Positions 10,030-19,648 of a DNA stretch of 64,000 nucleotides are shown here, piece by piece. Source of the stretch: Aliiglaciecola lipolytica E3 (GTDB lineage Bacteria > Pseudomonadota > Gammaproteobacteria > Enterobacterales > Alteromonadaceae); contig NZ_BAEN01000076.1 in NCBI RefSeq assembly GCF_000314975.1, positions 248,001 through 312,000 on the forward strand. Direction: 5' to 3'. Under the pieces are notes generated by a model that saw only the letters and a program-made list of their open reading frames with translations, was not told the origin of the DNA and did not search any database. The number at the start of each line of letters is the position of its first letter. The first letter of the stretch is position 1. The translations under genes were made by a program, and so were the position numbers.

Positions 10030-10997
10030 GATTTTTTCTCTTTTAAAAATGTAGCCATTTCGTTAGTGGCGTGGCAAATTGCATCGCTGATTTTAGGATC
10101 TGATGCACTATGTCCGGCTTCCGGAACGATTAGTAATTGTCCCGAGCGCCACGCTTTGCTTAATGTAAATGCGTTTTCTAATTTGCAAACTATATCAAAG
10201 CGCCCATGGATGATTGTGCCGGGTATGGCGTCTATTTTACTAATATTGTCGATGATCTGATTTTGGCGAATAAAACAATTATGTTTGACATAGTGACATT
10301 CCAACATAGCTAAACTGGCAGCACGATGTAAGTTTTGATGGAAGTCATGTTCTCTAATCGAACTATTTAAAACCGATATCCGTTCTTCCCACATACACCA
10401 AGATTTAGCCGCATGCATTTTAGTAAGCTCGTCTCCATGTCGAAAGATGTGATAAAAACGGTCGACAATGGATAACTCTGCAGGGCCGTCTTTCACTATT
10501 TCAACAAATTCTTCGTAGTGTTCTGGGAAAATCTGGGCTGCGCCACCACTTTTGTCGATAAACCAACTAAAGTCTTCTTCACGAGCCAAAAATGCACCGC
10601 GCAAAATAATCGCTGAGACAGTGTCAGGTTTGTCGATTGCGTTGAGTAATGCCAGCGTCGTTCCCCATGAGCCGCCACACAGCATCCATTTATCAATACC
10701 CAAATGCTGGCGAATTTGTTCAATATCCTCAAGAATATGAGACGTGGTGTTGTGCTCTAGCTTTGCAAATGGTGTGGATTGGCCACAGCCGCGTTGATCG
10801 AAGCCAATGATTCTATATAGCTCAGGATTAAAAAAGCTTCGGTACATAGGCGATAAGCCTGCTCCTGGGCCACCGTGAAGGTACAACACTGGAATACCAT
10901 TCGGATTACCAGATTGTTCAAGATAGATGTTGTGTCCATCACCTACATCGAGCATCTCTGTTTGATAGGTTTTAATTGCTGGATATAGTTGGCTCAT
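10026..10997 (-). CDS. pip: Proline iminopeptidase
   Basis: Alpha/beta-hydrolase of peptidase family S33 that releases N-terminal proline from peptides. The 323-residue sequence shows the oxyanion segment LHGGPGAGLSP, the DQRGCGQS motif, the nucleophile elbow GGSWG near residue 113 and a late GRFD (aspartate) and AGH (histidine) giving the full catalytic triad. Length is typical. The ATG at 10997 follows GGAG at good spacing. The gene is first in a two-gene unit with dtd. Cytoplasmic; no signal peptide. Confidence 0.93.
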   Translation of the reverse strand: MSQLYPAIKTYQTEMLDVGDGHNIYLEQSGNPNGIPVLYLHGGPGAGLSPMYRSFFNPELYRIIGFDQRGCGQSTPFAKLEHNTTSHILEDIEQIRQHLGIDKWMLCGGSWGTTLALLNAIDKPDTVSAIILRGAFLAREEDFSWFIDKSGGAAQIFPEHYEEFVEIVKDGPAELSIVDRFYHIFRHGDELTKMHAAKSWCMWEERISVLNSSIREHDFHQNLHRAASLAMLECHYVKHNCFIRQNQIIDNISKIDAIPGTIIHGRFDIVCKLENAFTLSKAWRSGQLLIVPEAGHSASDPKISDAICHATNEMATFLKEKKS

Positions 10998-11122
10998 AAA
11001 CTCCGCTTTTGTTTGTTTATTGATTCCATTTGTTTTAATTTAGCACTTTATCAACAAAATTTAAGTGATCTAACCTGAATTTAGGTTAACTATTAAACTA
11101 AAACTCGATATTGGAGGCAAAA

Positions 11123-11344
11123 ATGGCAGGACAAGGATCAGGTGGTAACGTAATCGCTGCGATTTGTAATATCTTTTTCCCCGGCTTAGGACAACTAGTA
11201 CAAGGTCGAATTTTGGCGGCACTTATATTCGCCATCTTATTTTTTGGTGGTGCGGCGCTATGGTTTTTGATTGTACCAGCAATCATCGCTGGAATAGTCT
11301 ATATTTGGGCTATTATTGACGCAGCAAAATATAAGGGTCCATAG
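11123..11344 (+). CDS. Small two-helix membrane protein, TM2-like
   Basis: A 73-residue protein beginning MAGQGSGG, with a PGLGQL(V)QGR segment followed by two hydrophobic helices (about residues 30-62) and a short tail IDAAKYKG. The glycine-rich PG.GQ...G motif followed by hairpin helices resembles TM2-domain and related small membrane proteins, whose function is not known. I chose the ATG at 11123 because GGAGG lies six bases upstream; a TTG at 11111 would place the ribosome-binding site inside the gene. The following lipoprotein gene begins two bases after its stop, so the two form an operon. Confidence 0.75.
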   Translation: MAGQGSGGNVIAAICNIFFPGLGQLVQGRILAALIFAILFFGGAALWFLIVPAIIAGIVYIWAIIDAAKYKGP

Positions 11345-11346
11345 CA

Positions 11347-11982
11347 ATGAAGCAGTTCTTAATTGTCATGCTTAGTTTAGCCATGTTTGGTTGTCAAAGT
11401 GCTTATTATGCCGCGTGGGAGAAGCTAGGTGTTGAAAAACGCGACATACTGGTAGATCGAGTAGAAGAAGCTAAAGACTCACAAGAAGAAGCGCAGGAGC
11501 AGTTTGCATCTGCATTGGATGAGTTTAGCCAGTTAATTAACTTTGATGGTGGCGAATTACAAGACGTTTACGATGATCTAAACAGTCAGTTTGAAGCAAG
11601 TCAGGAAGCTGCCAGCAATGTTAGCAACCGTATCAATAAAGTGGAAAGCGTTGCCGAAGCACTATTTGATGAATGGTCAGAAGAGTTAGACAAGTACTCA
11701 AATGCCAATCTAAGACGCGAAAGCGAACGACAATTAAGAGATACACAAAGGCGTTATAAATCTTTAATTGCCACGATGCGCAAGGCGGAGTCCAAAATGG
11801 CACCGGTTTTATCTGCTTTGCAAGATAATGTGTTATATCTAAAACATAACTTAAATGCGAGTGCTGTGGGTGCCTTGCAAGGTGAGTTTAACGTTATCAA
11901 AAAAGACATTGATGTATTGATAAAAGAAATGAATTCTGCGATTAAGCAGTCGAACGAATTTATTTCAAGTATTCAGTCCTGA
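11347..11982 (+). CDS. DUF2959 family lipoprotein, coiled coil
   Basis: A 211-residue predicted lipoprotein: the N-terminus MKQFLIVMLSLAMFGC carries a lipobox (M-F-G-C at residues 13-16) and residue +2 is Gln, which favours sorting to the outer membrane. The rest is almost wholly charged helix with heptad patterns, including a YYAAWEKLGVEKRDILVDRVEEA segment split over the start of the mature protein that is characteristic of the DUF2959 family. The family is widespread in marine gammaproteobacteria and has no assigned function. It is cotranscribed with the small membrane protein upstream; a terminator follows directly. Confidence 0.8.
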   Translation: MKQFLIVMLSLAMFGCQSAYYAAWEKLGVEKRDILVDRVEEAKDSQEEAQEQFASALDEFSQLINFDGGELQDVYDDLNSQFEASQEAASNVSNRINKVESVAEALFDEWSEELDKYSNANLRRESERQLRDTQRRYKSLIATMRKAESKMAPVLSALQDNVLYLKHNLNASAVGALQGEFNVIKKDIDVLIKEMNSAIKQSNEFISSIQS

Positions 11983-11985
11983 TCG

Positions 11986-12014
11986 AAATAGGGGGCTTAG
12001 CCCCTTATTTTTTT
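11986..12014 (+). terminator. Terminator after the DUF2959 lipoprotein gene
   Basis: An 11-bp stem (11986-11996 with 12000-12010, one G-U pair), loop TTA and a seven-base T run. It reaches into the stop codon of the convergent yihY gene. Confidence 0.88.
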
Positions 12015-12942
12015 ACCTGTTCTTATTTTTGACGCTAATTTCTTCTTCCTCATCATCATCATCTTTTGGCATCAGGTTTCGTTCTTCGCCAGTATCTTCT
12101 TCCGGCAATAGTCGCTCTAAAGCGCGCGTGAACTCTGCTCCGACAAGCACTAAAATCCAACTTAAATACACCCAGACAAAAAGTATTGGCACCACGGCAA
12201 TCGCGCCATAAATAACTTGATAGGAAGGGAAGTTTTCAACATATAAAGAAAACATCTTTTTAGATAGCTCGAACATGGAGGCAGCTAAGATAGCGCCTGC
12301 TAACGCATGTTTGTAACTGATTTGTTTGTTTGGAACGACCATATAAAGAATGAAAAAGGCGATGACAGAGGTTAAGAATGGCACTACTTTTAGCATCAAC
12401 GTGCTAAAGCCAGGCGTATACTCATCGGCATAGTTTGCTAAACCCACCAAATACGAGCTCACCAACACACTTACTCCAATCAATAACGGTGCGAGGGTAA
12501 GAACCATCCAATAAATGGCAAAGGTATATATTCTCGGGCGTTCGCTCTTCGCCTGCCAAATTCGATTTAGGGTCTTATCGACGTTTGATATTAGGGCGAG
12601 GGCGACAATAACGAGGAACACTATGCTAACCGCTCCCATTTTAGAAGCGTTGTTAACAAATTCTGTCATGTGTTTTTGCAACACATCCCCTGATGTGGGA
12701 ATGAAATTACTGAACACAAATTGTTCCAAGTGATACCTGACTTCTGAAAATGCTGGAAATGCAGATAAAATGCTGAAAAACACCACGATGAAAGGTACGA
12801 GAGAGAGTAGAGAAACATAGGCCAAATGGCCGGCCGATACGGCAATATTATCTTGCTGGCAATGATGCACCACATTGCGCAAAACAACATACACATGCCC
12901 AAAAAAGGCCTTGGTTTTTGAAACCCAAGGAAACTGTGTCAT
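12013..12942 (-). CDS. yihY: YihY/BrkB-family inner-membrane protein
   Basis: A 309-residue membrane protein of the YihY (UPF0761, formerly RbN/BrkB) family. It shows the family signature AGHLAYVSLLSLVPF.VV near residue 40 and about six membrane helices, with ALISNVDKTLNRIWQ and YL.WILVLVGAEFTRAL. The C-terminal 30 residues are an acidic tail (DDDDEEEEE). The family was once mis-annotated as ribonuclease BN; its function is unknown. The start ATG at 12942 has AGAGGA upstream. It lies beside the dtd-pip cluster, as it does in E. coli. Confidence 0.9.
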   Translation of the reverse strand: MTQFPWVSKTKAFFGHVYVVLRNVVHHCQQDNIAVSAGHLAYVSLLSLVPFIVVFFSILSAFPAFSEVRYHLEQFVFSNFIPTSGDVLQKHMTEFVNNASKMGAVSIVFLVIVALALISNVDKTLNRIWQAKSERPRIYTFAIYWMVLTLAPLLIGVSVLVSSYLVGLANYADEYTPGFSTLMLKVVPFLTSVIAFFILYMVVPNKQISYKHALAGAILAASMFELSKKMFSLYVENFPSYQVIYGAIAVVPILFVWVYLSWILVLVGAEFTRALERLLPEEDTGEERNLMPKDDDDEEEEISVKNKNR

Positions 12943-12976
12943 ATGATCCTCTAAATAACGTTACGCATACCTCAGT

Positions 12977-13888
<912 letters not shown>

Positions 13889-13943
13889 TTAAAACTATCG
13901 CAATCCATACTCGTTTTACACATTTTAGTTAAGGATTGGTCTT

Positions 13944-13959
13944 AGCCGTTTAGACGTCT
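13944..13959. promoter_or_regulatory. MetJ operator (metF-proximal), two tandem Met boxes
   Basis: Two adjacent 8-mers, AGCCGTTT and AGACGTCT. The second is an exact match to the Met-box consensus AGACGTCT, the first matches six of eight. They lie about 80 bp upstream of metF, in the divergent metF/metJ region. Confidence 0.85.
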
Positions 13960-13979
13960 AAACTAAACTGAGAATGATA

Positions 13980-14003
13980 AGCCGTCAAGATGTTTAGACA
14001 TCT
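13980..14003. promoter_or_regulatory. MetJ operator (metJ-proximal), three tandem Met boxes
   Basis: Three in-phase 8-mers, AGCCGTCA, AGATGTTT and AGACATCT, matching the Met-box consensus at 6, 6 and 7 of 8 positions. They lie 54 bp before the metJ start and fit autorepression of metJ. Cooperative binding of MetJ dimers needs at least two adjacent boxes, so each cluster is sufficient. Confidence 0.82.
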
Positions 14004-14056
14004 AATACACTTGAGGTTAGACTTTCCTCTTATAAGAAAGATTAAAGAGCAACAGT

Positions 14057-14374
14057 ATGGCAAAGTGGAACGGAAAATATATACATCCCTACGCTGAACA
14101 CGGCAAAAAAAGTGAACTTGTAAAAAAGGTCACTGTATCGATACCACTTAAGGTATTAAAAGTGTTAACCGATGAAAGAACTCGTCGTCAGGTAAATAAT
14201 CTGCGACATGCAACCAACTCAGAACTTTTATGCGAAGCATTTTTGCATGCGTTTACTGGCCAACCGCTGCCAGATGACGAGGATTTGCGCAAAGATAATC
14301 CCAATCGGATTCCCACCGAAGCAAGAGAGTTAATGGAAGCTATGGGGTTAGAAGTTAAAGAGATAGATGATTGA
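14057..14374 (+). CDS. metJ: Methionine repressor MetJ
   Basis: Ribbon-helix-helix repressor of the methionine regulon with S-adenosylmethionine as corepressor. The 105 residues match E. coli MetJ almost position for position over the first 80: [21 protein letters not shown], the [23 protein letters not shown]-type core (here VLTDERT), and [15 protein letters not shown]. The DNA-contacting beta strand (KKVTVSIP) and the SAM-binding helix are intact; only the last 20 residues diverge. Divergent from metF with operator boxes between. Confidence 0.98.
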   Translation: MAKWNGKYIHPYAEHGKKSELVKKVTVSIPLKVLKVLTDERTRRQVNNLRHATNSELLCEAFLHAFTGQPLPDDEDLRKDNPNRIPTEARELMEAMGLEVKEIDD

Positions 14375-14595
14375 TAACGAATTAGCATTCTCGCATCTAT
14401 GCTATGCTTAAATATGCAGCAACACTGCATTGTAAATTCCCAGTCTTGGTGCAAAAATAGCCAGAACTCTAATGAATTTCATTATTTATTCATCTTTATG
14501 CGATAGCCTTATTCTGGCAGGCTCATTGCATTAAGTATTTAATAGCGAATAGCACATTCAATCAATTATATAACGCCTTTTGAGGATTAGTTAAC

Positions 14596-15771
14596 ATGGT
14601 AAAAACACCGCGTATCCCCCGAAATACAATGAATGATCATAGTCTAGAGTGGGCCCAAAAGCGCCGTGAATACCTAACAGAGCAAACGGGCACGGAATTG
14701 CCCCATACTGGACATTTTTCCATTGATCCTGAGGCGTTGCCTGGAAATATTGAAAACTTTATTGGTGTGGTACAAATGCCTGTTGGTATTGCGGGCCCTC
14801 TGCAAGTTAATGGCGAATACGCAAATGGCCTATTTCATGTGCCCCTAGCGACCACCGAAGGTACTTTGGTGGCGAGTTATAGTCGTGGTATGCGAGTCAT
14901 AAACGAATGTGGAGGAGTCAATACCACTGTCGTTGAACAGTTTATGCAACGCGCTCCAGCGTTTATTTTTGCCAATGCCCGTGAAGCGCGAGAATTTGGT
15001 AAGTGGGTTGAAGAACATTTTTTTGAAATTAAAGCGGCAGCAGAAACAACTACCAGTATCGGTAAGCTTGAACACATTATGCAATGGTCAGTGTCTAAAA
15101 CTCGCTATCTGCGCTTTAATTACACTACCGGTGATGCCGCTGGTCAAAACATGGTGGGTAAGGCAACTTTGGCTGCTTGTGAGTGGATTGTCGCAAATTA
15201 TCCAGAACACTGTGAATATCTATTATCGGGCAACATGGACACGGATAAAAAGCATTCACATTTAAACATGCTGCATTCTCGTGGTAAGCGAGTCATTGCT
15301 GAAATTGTGTTGAAAAAAGATGTGCTTAAAAAAATAATGAAAGTAGATACTAAAATGTTAGCTAGAGCTACCGTGCTGGCTAACACTGGTGCTTTGATGG
15401 CCGGCGCAGCCTATAACGGCCCTCATTCTGCTAATGGTATCGCGTCATTATTTATTGCTACCGGACAAGATGAAGCTAACGTTGTTGAGTCGCATGCGGG
15501 TTTATTGTCACATGAGTTATTAGATAACGGTGATTTTTACTTATCAGTTACGTTACCTTCGTTAATTGTGGCAACTTATGGTGGTGGAACCGGGCTGCCC
15601 ACTCAAAAAGAGTGTTTGGAGTTAATGGGTTGCTACGGCACGGGTAAAGCTAATAAATTTGCAGAAATTGTCGCTGCAACAGTACTAGCAGGTGATATTT
15701 CTCTAGCTTGTGCTGTGATTGGGGGACATTGGGTAAGTAGTCACGACAAGTTCGGTCGAAACAGAGATTAG
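14596..15771 (+). CDS. Hydroxymethylglutaryl-CoA reductase (NADPH-type-like)
   Basis: Complete 391-residue HMG-CoA reductase, catalysing HMG-CoA to mevalonate or the reverse. Visible motifs in order: ENFIG..QMPVGIAGPL near residue 53, LATTEGTLVAS with the catalytic Glu at about 88, DAAGQNMV at 180, catalytic Lys in NMDTDKK (about 218), Asp in GQDEAN (292), the ATYGGGTGLPTQ loop and a C-terminal histidine in SSHDKFGRN (383). This pattern is closer to class I enzymes than to the degradative class II form. No other mevalonate-pathway gene is nearby. Bacteria of this group make isoprenoids through the MEP route, so the gene is probably acquired and its role is unclear. It stands alone, ending at an inverted repeat. 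Confidence 0.9.
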   Translation: MVKTPRIPRNTMNDHSLEWAQKRREYLTEQTGTELPHTGHFSIDPEALPGNIENFIGVVQMPVGIAGPLQVNGEYANGLFHVPLATTEGTLVASYSRGMRVINECGGVNTTVVEQFMQRAPAFIFANAREAREFGKWVEEHFFEIKAAAETTTSIGKLEHIMQWSVSKTRYLRFNYTTGDAAGQNMVGKATLAACEWIVANYPEHCEYLLSGNMDTDKKHSHLNMLHSRGKRVIAEIVLKKDVLKKIMKVDTKMLARATVLANTGALMAGAAYNGPHSANGIASLFIATGQDEANVVESHAGLLSHELLDNGDFYLSVTLPSLIVATYGGGTGLPTQKECLELMGCYGTGKANKFAEIVAATVLAGDISLACAVIGGHWVSSHDKFGRNRD

Positions 15772-15781
15772 TAATACATGT

Positions 15782-15823
15782 AAATCATTAGGATCATCTT
15801 CGCATAGGTAATCCTAATGATTT
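15782..15823. terminator. Probable bidirectional terminator between HMG-CoA reductase and GNAT genes
   Basis: A 13-bp perfect inverted repeat, AAATCATTAGGAT and its complement (15782-15794 and 15811-15823), with a 16-base loop, ending in a short T run. It lies between two convergent genes. Confidence 0.65.
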
Positions 15824-15831
15824 TGAGTTGA

Positions 15832-16320
15832 TCACTTAATGTTGACTCTGGCCATTAAAAAAACATCTACATATTCACCGTTACGAAAGGCATATTGTTT
15901 AGCGGTTCCTTCTTTTTTGAATCCAAATTTTTCATACAGTGCTACGGCATGTGCATTATCGGTGTAAACTTCTAATTCGATACGCGTGACCGCTAACCAG
16001 TTTTCAAGAAGTTCAATCGCTGCTTTTAGCAATGCACTACCAATCCCTTGATTACATTTATCAGGTAATACAGCCATTCCAATATTAGCAACATGCTTAC
16101 GGCGTGGTTTAGTGAATACTTCAATACCAATCTGTCCCACAATTTGATTGTCATTGGTCGCGATTAAACTGTAAAAATTTTCCGGCTTTTCTGCCAAAAA
16201 ACTTTCCCAAGTATCCAATGACGGATAGGGAAGTTGTAGGGTGTTTGCATAATTTACCGTTTGCTCATAAATGTGTTTTATTTGTGCTATATCGGCTTTT
16301 TCACTATGACGAATATTCAT
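15832..16320 (-). CDS. GNAT family N-acetyltransferase
   Basis: A 162-residue single-domain GNAT acetyltransferase. It starts MNIRHSEKADIAQI, typical for the RimI/PhnO-like branch, contains the acetyl-CoA binding signature CNQGIGSALLKAAIELL near residue 95 and the NAHAVALYEKFGFKKEG motif near 130. The ATG at 16320 follows AAAGGA. The acceptor substrate cannot be inferred. It is transcribed in the same direction as the malic enzyme gene but a hairpin separates them. Confidence 0.8.
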   Translation of the reverse strand: MNIRHSEKADIAQIKHIYEQTVNYANTLQLPYPSLDTWESFLAEKPENFYSLIATNDNQIVGQIGIEVFTKPRRKHVANIGMAVLPDKCNQGIGSALLKAAIELLENWLAVTRIELEVYTDNAHAVALYEKFGFKKEGTAKQYAFRNGEYVDVFLMARVNIK

Positions 16321-16351
16321 GTAACGTCCTTTTAATGACTCCCAATTTGAG

Positions 16352-16372
16352 GTAAGGCGCAGTGCGCCTTAC
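16352..16372 (-). terminator. Hairpin after the malic enzyme gene
   Basis: A 9-bp perfect GC-rich stem, GTAAGGCGC / GCGCCTTAC with a three-base loop, begins two bases after the stop codon. It lacks a convincing T run, so it may be an RNA 3'-end stabiliser or a weak terminator. Confidence 0.55.
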
Positions 16373-16373
16373 T

Positions 16374-17621
16374 CTACTGTTCCAAATAATTTTTGGGCAA
16401 GGCGGTAATGGCAGCTACACCAGAATCGATAGCGGCTTGTGCGACGGCGGTGGCCACACGTTTGCATAGCCTTGGATCCATAGGTTTAGGAATAATATAT
16501 TGGCGTCCAAATTCTAGACTATCTACGTCACTAGCATCCAGAACCTGTTGAGGGACGGGTTCTTTGGCTATGCTGCGAATAGCATCAACGGCGGCAATTT
16601 TCATTTCGTCATTTATCTTTGATGCTCTGACATCTAACGCACCTCTGAAAATAAATGGGAAACACAACACATTATTTACCTGATTTGGATAGTCAGATCG
16701 TCCGGTAGCCATAATCAAGTCGCTGCGCGTTTTGTTTGCTAATTCCGGTTTAATTTCGGGATCTGGATTAGAACAGGCAAAAATAACAGGGTTTGGAGCC
16801 ATTAACTGAAGTGTGGCGGCAGGCAGTACATCCGGGCCTGATACACCCACAAACACATCTGCACCTTCCATAACATCATCAAGTGTACGTTTGTCTGTAT
16901 TATTGGCAAATAGTAGTTTATGCGGTGTTAAATCGTCTCTACGGGTATGAATAACCCCTTTTCGATCTAGCATATAAATGCGCTCTCGTTGAGCACCACA
17001 TTTTATTAAAAGTTCCATGCAGGCAACCGCTGCTGCCCCAGCGCCCATACACACAATGTTGACTTCGTTAATTTTTTTACCTTGAATTTCCAACGCGTTA
17101 AGCATTCCAGCCGCGGTGACTATTGCTGTTCCATGCTGGTCATCGTGAAACACAGGTACAGAGCATCGTTTAATTAATTCTTGCTCAATTTCAAAACATT
17201 CAGGGGCTTTGATGTCTTCTAAATTAATGCCGCCGAACGTATCCGCAATATTCGCTACAGTATTGATAAACTCTTCTGTGGTGTTGTGCTTAACTTCAAT
17301 ATCAATTGAATCCAATCCGGCAAAGCGTTTAAACAGCAGCGCTTTCCCCTCCATTACCGGTTTTGAAGCAAGTGGTCCTAAATTTCCCAATCCAAGAATG
17401 GCCGTACCATTAGTAATTACGGCGACCATGTTGCCTTTGCCAGTATATAAATAAGCAGCACTTGGATCAGCTGCAATCTCTCTGACGGGCTCGGCAACGC
17501 CGGGGCTATACGCTAACGCTAAATCTGTAACACTTTCAGCCGGTTTAGTTAGCTCTACGCTAATTTTTCCCGGTACAGGTTTGGAATGGTAATCCAATGC
17601 TTTTTGCCGAAAATCAGACAT
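16374..17621 (-). CDS. NAD(P)-dependent malic enzyme (oxaloacetate-decarboxylating)
   Basis: Converts malate to pyruvate and CO2. The 415-residue protein is the short bacterial form: it lacks the C-terminal phosphotransacetylase-like domain of MaeB. It shows LALAYSPGVAEPV near residue 30, YT.KGN.VAVI.NGTA.LGLGN.G, the metal-binding EDI.APECFEIE and F.DDQHGTA segments, and the nucleotide-binding GAGAAAVA. I chose the ATG at 17621 (MSDFRQKALDYH), which has AGGA upstream and fits the family; a longer reading from 17654 lacks support. Close relatives are often annotated as maeB or sfcA; I leave the symbol open because cofactor use cannot be read. Confidence 0.92.
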   Translation of the reverse strand: MSDFRQKALDYHSKPVPGKISVELTKPAESVTDLALAYSPGVAEPVREIAADPSAAYLYTGKGNMVAVITNGTAILGLGNLGPLASKPVMEGKALLFKRFAGLDSIDIEVKHNTTEEFINTVANIADTFGGINLEDIKAPECFEIEQELIKRCSVPVFHDDQHGTAIVTAAGMLNALEIQGKKINEVNIVCMGAGAAAVACMELLIKCGAQRERIYMLDRKGVIHTRRDDLTPHKLLFANNTDKRTLDDVMEGADVFVGVSGPDVLPAATLQLMAPNPVIFACSNPDPEIKPELANKTRSDLIMATGRSDYPNQVNNVLCFPFIFRGALDVRASKINDEMKIAAVDAIRSIAKEPVPQQVLDASDVDSLEFGRQYIIPKPMDPRLCKRVATAVAQAAIDSGVAAITALPKNYLEQ

Positions 17622-18056
17622 GTTTGTCCTGTTCCTTATAATTGTAGGGTACACACTGTTATTAACTTGATCTCCAAGGGGTAATAAGTGAGCATGTTTG
17701 TAGGTTAGTTATTAAACATCAGATTATTATTTTTATTGTTTATGCGGTTTGATTCGTTTTGAACTGTAATCGAACGCGCTTGATGTCCAGACGGTAGAAT
17801 GTAACATAGCTTTAACAAAATCACCTATCGGATGATGCTATTAACACTATTCATCAATATGATATCGTTTAGCTATTAAAAACATAATGGATTTTTGTGC
17901 GCTGTTTATACTTTAGTTTAATAAGTTGTTCTACTTATTGATATCAATCAGGTTAAGCACTTACTTAGTCGTTAAATTTTCCCTTGTGTTAGTTGTACTA
18001 TCACTTTATAACAGGGGTATCTTTATTAATTTGAGAAGCTAACCACTCCCCTTTTT
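17622..18056. other. Intergenic region without a gene
   Basis: A 435-bp A+T-rich stretch between the divergent malic enzyme gene and the 374-residue unknown gene. I see no coding frame of protein-like composition. One short inverted repeat, AATAAGT-6 bases-ACTTATT at 17920-17939, could be an operator. It should hold two promoters, but no strong -35/-10 pair stands out. Confidence 0.5.
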
Positions 18057-19181
18057 ATGACCGATAACCGACCACTAATCAAACATATCAAAAATCATGA
18101 TGCATTGTTCACAGACTTGGCGTTGATTCGTAACGCTCATGCTGCACGCCTTGGATTAAGCGAGTTTGATTATCATAAAACACCGAAGTTTGTCGGTGCT
18201 GATGGTCAACGACAGTGTATTGAACCAGAACGAAGTATTGTGTTTCCAAAATTGAAATCTCTCGCTGGGGTTAAACCTGTGTTGGAAAATGCGGTAGCCG
18301 GATTATCATTGGTAACCAAAAGTGAATTGGGATTTCGTTACCCCACTGCCGCCCTAGCAGGTATAGATGCTCCCTTTATTAAACGTTTTCGTTCCGAGTA
18401 TTTTCATCGAGTAGGTGAAGATCGCAATATTTGTCGTCCCACCAATTTGTCGTATGGCATTAAAAGTAGGGGAAAAGGTGATAATCGTCAGGAATATGAA
18501 ATCTGGGTTCCCGATGATCAACTACAGCAAGATCCTTTGCCATTGTTCATTGAAAAGTATGGTGAAGATTTACCCGATGATGTTCGTTCATTTGCCAACG
18601 AATCGCCAAAAGTTCATGGTTGGATGGGAGTAAAGCGGGCCGCATTTGAAGGATTTTATCGAGACCCTAAGACGACAGGTGACTTGGTCATCTGTTTAGG
18701 GTTCTCAGTTGACGTATACAATATAGGTGCTCGTCCCGATTTGTCTTTTTCAGACAATTTACAAAGTTCGATTGCAGTAAGCAACGCTGAACTGGAATGG
18801 GAAATAATGGGGTATTATGCGCCTGCTCACCATCAATTCGATCATGATCAAGTATGGTTAGCAATCAACAATACACTTTCAGCAATAGGTGACCCGCTCA
18901 CTGATATTTATAACAATGTCATTATTCCTATTCAAGAAAGTAAAACAGAACGAATCTTATCGACCATCAGTGCTGAGGGGATCAGTGCTGAGCAGATTAA
19001 TCAAATGGATTTAAAACCTTGGGAGTTTTTGCAAACGGCCAGTTCTCATAGACGAAAGCCTAAAGACCCAAGTCGTTCGATTAATTTACTCGGCCGCTTG
19101 AATCGATTGTTTTATCATTCTGAAAAGAAACTGCCTTCACTTAGGCATATTCACGATTTAATTGCAGAGTCGAATAAATAA
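18057..19181 (+). CDS. Unrecognised conserved-looking protein, 374 aa
   Basis: I do not recognise this protein. It is soluble, has no signal peptide and no membrane helix, and begins MTDNRPLIKHIKNHDAL. It contains no P-loop, helix-turn-helix or obvious metal site. Visible features are a proline/glycine-punctuated middle (HGWMGVKRAAFEGFYRDP, then LVICLGFSVDVYNIG) and a basic C-terminus (SSHRRKPKDPSRS). Codon use and base composition are like those of its neighbours and the frame is uninterrupted for 1.1 kb, so it is a real gene. It ends at a strong terminator shared with rpmE. There is no clear ribosome-binding site before the ATG. It stands alone, so context gives no function. Confidence 0.75.
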   Translation: MTDNRPLIKHIKNHDALFTDLALIRNAHAARLGLSEFDYHKTPKFVGADGQRQCIEPERSIVFPKLKSLAGVKPVLENAVAGLSLVTKSELGFRYPTAALAGIDAPFIKRFRSEYFHRVGEDRNICRPTNLSYGIKSRGKGDNRQEYEIWVPDDQLQQDPLPLFIEKYGEDLPDDVRSFANESPKVHGWMGVKRAAFEGFYRDPKTTGDLVICLGFSVDVYNIGARPDLSFSDNLQSSIAVSNAELEWEIMGYYAPAHHQFDHDQVWLAINNTLSAIGDPLTDIYNNVIIPIQESKTERILSTISAEGISAEQINQMDLKPWEFLQTASSHRRKPKDPSRSINLLGRLNRLFYHSEKKLPSLRHIHDLIAESNK

Positions 19182-19188
19182 CAGGTAC

Positions 19189-19217
19189 AAAAAAAGGCGC
19201 AAATAGCGCCTTTTTTT
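19189..19217. terminator. Bidirectional rho-independent terminator
   Basis: A perfect stem of seven A, GGCGC, a five-base loop, GCGCC and seven T (19189-19217). The symmetry serves both the 374-aa gene on the plus strand and rpmE on the minus strand. Confidence 0.93.
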
Positions 19218-19234
19218 CGATTCGATAGTTGGAC

Positions 19235-19447
19235 TTATTTTTTGCCCAATGCACCGAAACGCTTCTTGAATTTGTCAACACGACCACCGGTATCAACGTT
19301 ACGTTGCTTACCTGTGTAGAATGGGTGACATGCAGAACATACGTCTAGGTTCAAGTCTTTACCAAGTGTTGAACGTACAACAATTTTGTTGCCACAAGAG
19401 CAAGTCGCTGTCATTTCAGTGTAAGTTGGATGAATATCTTGTTTCAT
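19235..19447 (-). CDS. rpmE: 50S ribosomal protein L31 (zinc-binding form)
   Basis: Seventy-residue L31 with the four zinc-ligand cysteines intact (Cys16, Cys18, Cys37, Cys40), which marks the C+ form, as opposed to the zinc-free YkgM/RpmE2 paralogue made in zinc limitation. KQDIHP at the start, HPF(Y/F)TGKQ and a [11 protein letters not shown] tail are diagnostic. It is divergent from priA, the common gammaproteobacterial arrangement. A strong terminator follows 18 bases after the stop. Confidence 0.98.
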   Translation of the reverse strand: MKQDIHPTYTEMTATCSCGNKIVVRSTLGKDLNLDVCSACHPFYTGKQRNVDTGGRVDKFKKRFGALGKK

Positions 19448-19648
19448 AGGGATTACCTCATTTCTGGGCCGTATCGCTATACAACCCGAAGTTGCACACC
19501 ATACGCAAATTAATTTTAAATAGCGGCTTGCCGCAAAGAGGCGCGCATATTAATGTAAAGGTCTGTATTGATCAAGCTGTTTTGACTGTTTGTTAACCAT
19601 ATTGTGCTTTTCAAAGCATAAAATCTCTAGGATTGTCTGATTTAGCCC

